DNA from: Diphasiastrum complanatum
Taxonomy: Eukaryota; Streptophyta; Lycopodiopsida; Lycopodiales; Lycopodiaceae
Reading direction: 5' to 3'
Assembly (NCBI GenBank): GCA_029204225.1
Contig: CM055099.1
Coordinates: 53,580,334 to 53,644,333 of the forward strand
DNA length: 64,000 nucleotides
Shown here: piece by piece, positions 58,752-64,000 of the stretch
Layout: each line of letters starts with the position of its first letter
Numbering within the stretch: the first letter of the stretch is position 1
Made by a program: the position numbers and the translations under genes
The notes under the pieces: generated by a model
The model's database searches: none
Seen by the model: only the letters and a program-made list of their open reading frames with translations
Told to the model about the DNA's origin: nothing

Positions 58752-59321
58752 CTAGGACTTTTTCAACGCTTTCAAAAACATCCGATAGGAGATCGTGGAA
58801 AAGTCCACCGGTTCTTCATCATGTGATTGCAGCAAATATCCAAGATTCGAAACCGATATGGTAGAGTTTCTATCTGCGTCAAACACCATATCGCACATCC
58901 GCCTGACAAAACCTATGCATGCAGGATTCTTCAATTAGATAACTTTATAACCCTTCGTTTCTAGGTGAATAGAGTCTTCTCCTTCTGATAAATCAAACCA
59001 TTCCTCAAGAAGGGTAGAGTCCGTTATCTTCTTTGCTTTCTTCGTTGAACCCTACATTGGCAGTCCAAAACATTCCGCATAATCTTCTGTGGTGAGCTCG
59101 ATAGTGCGATGGCGTACTAAAAAATAGCAGATATTTCCTCTGATTTTTACTCCTTTTGCCATTTTATTGCAGATATATGTCATCAGCAACGAGTTATCCT
59201 TATATTTGATTGTAGTAAGCTTGAACAACTCTGCTCCTACTCTCCACTCTTCATACGGAATTTCCGTCCTAGTTTTCCATACTCGGTTAGATGCCATTTC
59301 TCTGTAAACTGAAGATGACAA
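58752..59321 (-). pseudogene. Unknown gene, N-terminal half
   Basis: The minus strand opens with MSSSVYREMASNRVWKTRTE at 59321 and shows VGAELFKLTTIKYKDNSLLM, IELTTEDYAECFGLPM, a TAG at 59054-59052, then KKAKKITDSTLLEEWFDLSE, a TAA near 58937, and ACIGFVRRMCDMVFDADRNS to a TAG near 58752. The two inner stops fit CAG/CAA with a C-to-T change, and no indel is needed. ECFGLP-type endings after a helical domain are reminiscent of plant-transposon-associated host-range domains, but I cannot name the family. It probably continues into 58196-56434. Confidence 0.45.
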
Positions 59322-59931
59322 ATCCGCAACGCTAGTATAGAATCAAGAGGAAAGCGGTTTGAAAAAGAGAATCCGAAAATCGCGATGGTAGCTTGCAAGA
59401 TGTGCTATAGCACAACAGGAAGACAACAAGAAAAAATAACGGAAGTGACAAGAGAGGTCTACATCGCTCTTAATTTGGGTGACGTCAGCTTATGACAACG
59501 AGGTATAATAACCGCCGGGGGTATTAATAATAAGGGTACCACATCCGTCAATTGAGAAAATATGAAGGATCTAAAATGTTGAAGTTGGTCAAAAAATGAT
59601 CTTTGGATCGAAAATTTAAAAGATCAATTTTATTTGAACATATCCGAACCAAGATCGGATCGAATCGGTTCTAATATTTTTCGATACTTCATCTTAAGGA
59701 CATGAATTTGGGTTGTGAATAAATTCAAGAATCCTTAAAAAAAATAAAAAATAAAAAATCCTACTTATTTAAAGCCTCTCCTCCCCCTCAAATAAGAAAA
59801 CGTCCTCGTTGATTGAGAAGAGAATAAGAATAAAAATAGAATTAAATAAAAATAATAATAAATATTCTCTTGGAAAAACATAAATTTGGAATTGCTTAGG
59901 TAAAACCAAGGGTTTATTTGTAAACCACTTT
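59322..59931. other. AT-rich non-coding stretch
   Basis: Contains A-rich tracts (59738-59758 and about 59815-59860). No gene recognised. It may include the 3' flank or LTR of the gypsy element ending at 59932. Confidence 0.4.
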
Positions 59932-61640
59932 CTATGGTTGATGATATTTCTTGATACGAGAGCCATTTAATCTTGTATCAAGTAGATTTCCTTCGAGATC
60001 AACCAGTTGGATCGAATTATTTGAGAACACCTCAATGACTTTGTATGGCCCCATCCATCTTGTATGTAGTTTCCCAAGAAACTTCAAATCTCTATTATCA
60101 TACAATAATGCTAAGTCCCCAGCTTTAAGAGAAATCTTCTTCAAACGTGTATCATATTGCTCTTTTCTCTTTTTCTGCACCAATACTGTTTCTTGTAATG
60201 CACTGAATCTATCCTCCTCGAATCGAAAAATCTGATCTGGTCTTTCGTTGACCATGTTATGTGATTCCTCACGGTCTGCATGTTGAATTCGATATGTCAG
60301 AATTTCAAATTCAATTGGGAGTATTGGGTACATTTCATAAACCAAATAGTATGGAGTCTTTTTAGTCGTGAATTTTTCTATATCGGTACGCCCAAAGAAC
60401 TGCAAGTATTTTTGTATCCCAGTCAGTGGAATGCTGATCTGTGATTTTATTTAGAATCTTGCATATAATATCGTTTGCTCTTTCTGTTAATCCATTTGCC
60501 TTTGGATTTTATGGTGTTGTTCTTCTATGAATAATCATAAAGTACTTCAGTAACTCCACAATAGTAGTGTTAATGAAATGGGTTCCTCTGTCACTAACGA
60601 GTTCCAAAGGACATCCATACCTTGTAATTATATTGACAAAAAAAAAATTGCAACTCTTTTTGCATCATTTTTCTTTGTAGCCTCGACTTTTTGTACAATA
60701 ATCTGTGGCTACCAGTATGTATCGATTTTTGCTTTGTCTTGTAGCCGATTTGATTGGTCCAACAAAATTGATACCCCACTTTTCAAATGGTGCCAATGGT
60801 AAGATTGGTACTAATGGCCAATTTGTTGACTTTGCTGGTTTTTCCATCCTTTGACAAGGATCACGGTTTAGAATAAATTTATGCACATCTTTGTACATTG
60901 TGTGCCACAAATATTTCTCATTCATAATTTTCCGAAATGTGTTCTTTAAAGCATAGTGTCCACCAACTTCTTCTTCATGGAAAGACCTGATTACTATTTG
61001 TATTTCTTCTGGTTCCAAGCATCTTCGAAGTTCATCATTACTTCCAAGTTTGTAAAGCACACCTGATATAATAGTGTATGGTGCTACTTTATATTGAAAA
61101 ACATTCTTCACTTCTCGAGTCATGCCTTCCGGATATAGCAATGTTTGCAAATACTGAATAATATCACCATATATTGATTTTTTGATATTTAACATCAGTT
61201 CTTCATCGAGTAGATTATCCGAAATAGGGTCTTTGAGTTCAGTAGTTTCCAATCTCGATAGATAATCCGCATTTGCATGATGTTTGCCAGGTTGGATTTC
61301 CACTATATAATCAAATTCTGATAGTAGAAGAATCCAATAAGCAATTTGACCCGATAAATCTGGTTTATTAACCAAATACTTTATAGCATAATGGTCAACA
61401 TGAAATGTAAATGCATAACTTAATAAATAATGTCAAAACTATTTTACTGAATAAATCATTCCCAAAGTTTCTCGCTCAGTAGTAGAGTAATTCTTTTCTG
61501 ATGCAAATAATTGTGTACCTGCATAATATATAGGATAATCTTTCTTTGCATCAGTTTTTTGGCTCAGAATGCTTATTTCTTTGTTTACAACATTGGGATT
61601 CACCCAAGTGTTTTTCATGACATGGAAAAGGCTTTGTATA
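59932..61640 (-). pseudogene. Ty3/gypsy RNase H-integrase pseudogene
   Basis: Minus strand. RNase H at about 61560-61230: YYAGTQLFASEKNYSTTERE, FTFHVDHYAIKYLVNKPDLS and KHHANADYLSRL, with TAG 61441-61439 and TGA 61435-61433 in a K-F-R-like stretch. Integrase zinc region at 60980-60830: SFHEEEVGGHYALKNTFRKI and NRDPCQRMEKP, where the first Cys of CxxC is Arg. Core at 60800-60500: KWGINFVGPIKS (Asn where the first catalytic Asp belongs), LVATDYCTK, LVSDRGTHFINT and NPKANGLTERAND, with frame changes near 60680 and 60330. C-terminal GPY/F domain at 60100-59940: LKFLGKLHTRWMGPYKVIEV, LNGSRIKKYHQP, TAG. Two catalytic-domain lesions and several indels mean it is dead. RT is missing on the right. Confidence 0.85.
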
Positions 61641-62168
61641 TGTCCATCTTACCTTGCATAATTTTCATCAATTCCTAGGCCCTTTTTTCTAGGGGCTGCC
61701 CATCCCCAATTATAGTGGAGTGTGACACAAAGGGTGATCAGTCCCTTGGTTTCTTCTCCCAGTCTTTATAGACTCGAGTGAGCCTTCTTTATCATTAGGA
61801 AAAACGGCAAGATATGTTGCCGTTTTTCTAGTTTCCGGTGCTGCCCGCCGTCTAACTGGTGTGGTTAACTCATTACAACTCAAACGAAATAAACATGTCG
61901 CCTAAGCACACAGTCGACTAAGCACACGCCGCCTAAGCTATCAGTAGCGGGAGGAGAAGGAGAGGATAATTTTATTCATGCTCTCAAGAAGATATCAGTA
62001 GCGGGAGGAGAAGGAGAAGATAATTTTTTGGTGTTCCCTCCAAAAATCTTTGAAAACATATGAAAGGTAGATTATATAACATGCATGTTTAATGATTTAC
62101 AAGCTTGTTTTGGTTTCGTGTGAATCGTTTTTCTCGTTACATGATTTAGTTTGTTTGATTTTGAAATA
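61641..62168 (+). promoter_or_regulatory. 5' region of transposase-like gene, repeats
   Basis: Non-coding stretch with structure: a perfect 12-bp hairpin (GAAAAACGGCAA 61799-61810, loop GATATG, TTGCCGTTTTTC 61817-61828). Three CG(C/A)CTAAGC(ACAC) motifs follow at 61899-61911, 61915-61927 and 61930-61938. A 35-bp direct repeat TATCAGTAGCGGGAGGAGAA lies at 61939-61973 and 61993-62027. Short subterminal repeats before the first exon are what many plant DNA transposons use as transposase-binding sites. Terminal inverted repeats could not be tested because the right end is outside the window. Confidence 0.5.
61799..61828. repeat. Perfect hairpin, 12-bp stem
   Basis: GAAAAACGGCAA / TTGCCGTTTTTC with a six-base loop, followed by TAG and no T run beyond the stem. 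In a plant nuclear context it is more likely a transposon subterminal structure than a terminator. Confidence 0.8.
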
Positions 62169-64000
62169 ATGGAAAAGTTTGATCTTCATATTGTGCTCCC
62201 ACTCGATTGTGCTCCAATTTATAAAAGAAATACCAAAGCTGGTCAGATTAATGAGACTTGTAAGAAAGAACTTAGAGAAAAAAATTGTAGAAATATTGAT
62301 TTGTGGACAGTTGGATCAATTTATCCCAAAGATCCAAGTACAGGATGTTTTTTAGACTTTCAAACTACTGGTTGTGTGTAATGGACATAGTAGATTGTTG
62401 GGATACTGTCAAAAGCTGAGCCAATACGGGATGTATGAAGCAATGAAGCGAACACATTTATTGGAGTATTTGTTGAATCAAACAAACAATGAGAAGGCAA
62501 TACTTCAAGAAAATTTGCAGAAACAAATATACAAAAATACGACATTGAGCTCCAATATATCAGAATTGAAAACTATTATTATTGATCTTCAAATATCCAA
62601 TCAAGTTATGTTGAGAGACGTTGAAAATTTTAAAAGAGAAATCTTGAGTGCTATTGTTGAAGGCGAAGTTCTCAGAAGAAAATTAAATATAAGAAAACAC
62701 AAACGACTTCCAAAATAAGACATAGATGATCTGTCTTCAAGAAGTGGAAACAAGAAGAAAAGGATTCAGGCATTCAAGTAAGTATTAATTTAAAGAGCAA
62801 ATGACATGCTTGCTAAGTTTTTATGTGCTTGTTTTTCTAATGCTTGCTAATTTAATTATTTATTATGTCTTGCAGATCATCTTTGGTGGTGAGAGAACAT
62901 TATAAAGATTCTACGAGTATTGGAAAGTCTTTGGGTTCCATATTGTCATCAAAAACTACAAAAGAAATGTTAAAGAATTCTCGTTATGACAGGATTAAGA
63001 ATGATATTGCTGTAGTGATTATACAGAGCATTCAACATGTCTTGGATGCAAGAGTTATCCAGGGAGCATGTGATGATTCAGAAATTAGTCGTAAAGCATA
63101 TACTCTATTGTTTAAAATTGTATAGGAAGTCTTTGCACATGTGAAGATTCGAAAGCTACCTCTTCCTCGTCCATTTAGAGTAAAAAAAGCAAGATATTGT
63201 CTTAATGAGAGTATGAGTATGCTTATAGGTGTTCCATTTCAAATCAAGAAATTGTATACATGTGAGAGTGGAACATTGGAATACAATGACTCCAACAATT
63301 TATTTTTGGATATTAACAAAGTAGTGGCATACATGATTAAATATTACAAAATATTTGAAAGAGAAGTCCAAGAAAAATTGATATTGGTTATTAAACTTGA
63401 TGAGTCTGAAATTGTTAAGGGACAAAAATTGGAACGGGTAAGTATCACCTTTATGAACAGAGCATTGAACAATACTAAAAATAATACAGATGATTCCTCA
63501 TTTAGTGTTCAATCAGAGAATAAAATATGGTGGTTAGCAGCATTTCAGGTATATTTCAATTTTACTTAGTATTGTATTTTATCACCTAAGTTGTTGATGT
63601 CAATGTTCGTAACTTTGTATGTGTTTGTTACTTTTCAGGTTTTAAAAGAAGACCATGCTATTTTGTTGTGGATTTTTTCGACATCAAATTATGCAAAGAC
63701 TATTGAAGAGCATATGGGTGGAAACAAAATATATGTGCCAAACTATGGCACGTTTCAAATTTAATGGCATCTTGCAGGTGATTTAAAGACACTGAAATGT
63801 ATGTATAATGTTTCGCATGGGGCAAATACTAAACACCCTTGTTTGTATTGTATGAAGAATTGTAAAGACTTGAATTTGACAAGATCACGAGTTGGTCCAA
63901 CAAGAGATCGAGAGGATCCAAACTTTAGACATGTGTTGGCAATTCCATTGATCAATGTTCACATATGCACATTGCATGCTAAGGTACAAATTATTGAAAA
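62169..64000 (+). pseudogene. Spliced transposase-like gene, runs off window
   Basis: Exon 1 from ATG 62169 (MEKFDLHIVLPLDCAPIYKR) to 62777, with a frame change near 62378 and TAA 62716-62718. Intron 62778-62875 (GTAAGT...TTGCAG, phase 2). Exon 2 62876-63548 with TAG 63123-63125. Intron 63549-63638 (GTATAT...TTTCAG, phase 0). Exon 3 from 63639 with TAA 63762-63764, open to the edge. Domains: coiled coil (about 62470-62690), a Lys-rich joint, helical SLGSILSSKTTKEMLKNSR, then an RNase-H-fold-like series: LILVIKLDESEIVKGQKLER (first acidic residue), WHLAGDLKTLKCMYN (second, Asp-x-Lys), GANTKHPCLYCMKN (CxxC). This order resembles poorly annotated DDE transposases with an inserted zinc site; the third acidic residue would lie beyond the window. 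All three stops are TAA/TAG, fitting CAA/CAG with one C-to-T change. Confidence 0.55.

Noticed and set aside
61799-61828. Hairpin as a transcription terminator
   Set aside because: The setting is plant nuclear DNA and the hairpin lies upstream of a gene with other repeats, so a bacterial-type terminator reading is not apt.

Overview
The window looks like nuclear DNA of a land plant with a large, transposon-filled genome; a fern, lycophyte or gymnosperm would fit better than a compact angiosperm, but the sequence does not settle the lineage. The grounds are many plant-type Ty1/copia fragments with the methionine-tRNA primer site TGGTATCAGAGC, Ty3/gypsy gag and pol remnants, GT-AG introns of about 90-110 bases, a tRNA-derived SINE, a CACTA transposase scrap, and long (CT)n tracts in an AT-rich background. 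No cellular gene is certain. The best host candidate is a short gene-like reading frame at 43440-44177 behind a pyrimidine-rich leader.

Layout. 0.7-4.8 kb: LTR end and decayed gypsy-type gag (+). 5.6-7.6 kb: unrecognised frames, one a broken coiled coil. 8.6-10 kb: copia RNase H and gag scraps. 10-11.2 kb: a 1.2-kb foldback element with a GC-rich centre. 11.2-15.3 kb: two direct copies of a 630-bp repeat around an LTR, a minus-strand coiled-coil gene and a plus-strand multi-zinc-knuckle gag. 15.4-17.1 kb: decayed copia pol. 17.5-19.2 kb: a diverged duplication. 19.4 kb: 146-bp (TC)n. 20.5-22.1 kb: copia LTR, primer site and gag. 23.3-29.9 kb: a minus-strand LTR element with two 514-bp LTRs, a gag, and a frame of 17 eight-residue repeats, but no recognisable pol. 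31.3-37.5 kb: inverted copies of earlier repeats, an unrecognised decayed gene, a copia remnant and a CACTA scrap. 37.8-38.5 kb: a compound satellite. 39.3-42.4 kb: copia gag-IN and RNase H around a probable LTR. 43.4-47.4 kb: gene-like frames and a multi-exon Ulp1-type protease pseudogene. 49.6-56.4 kb: a cluster of related copia elements. 56.4-59.3 kb: a broken minus-strand gene carrying a SINE and a GC-rich insertion. 59.9-61.6 kb: gypsy RNase H and integrase. 61.8-64 kb: the 5' part of a spliced, transposase-like gene that runs off the window.

The genes do not form a pathway; this is layered, nested and decaying mobile DNA. Many in-frame stops and lost zinc-finger cysteines are explained by G:C to A:T changes, as expected of old methylated repeats. 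Strongest leads: the spliced transposase-like gene at the right edge, the octapeptide-repeat frame of the 23-30 kb element, the SINE that entered a reading frame without shifting it, and LTRs rich in the palindrome CACACGTGTG.
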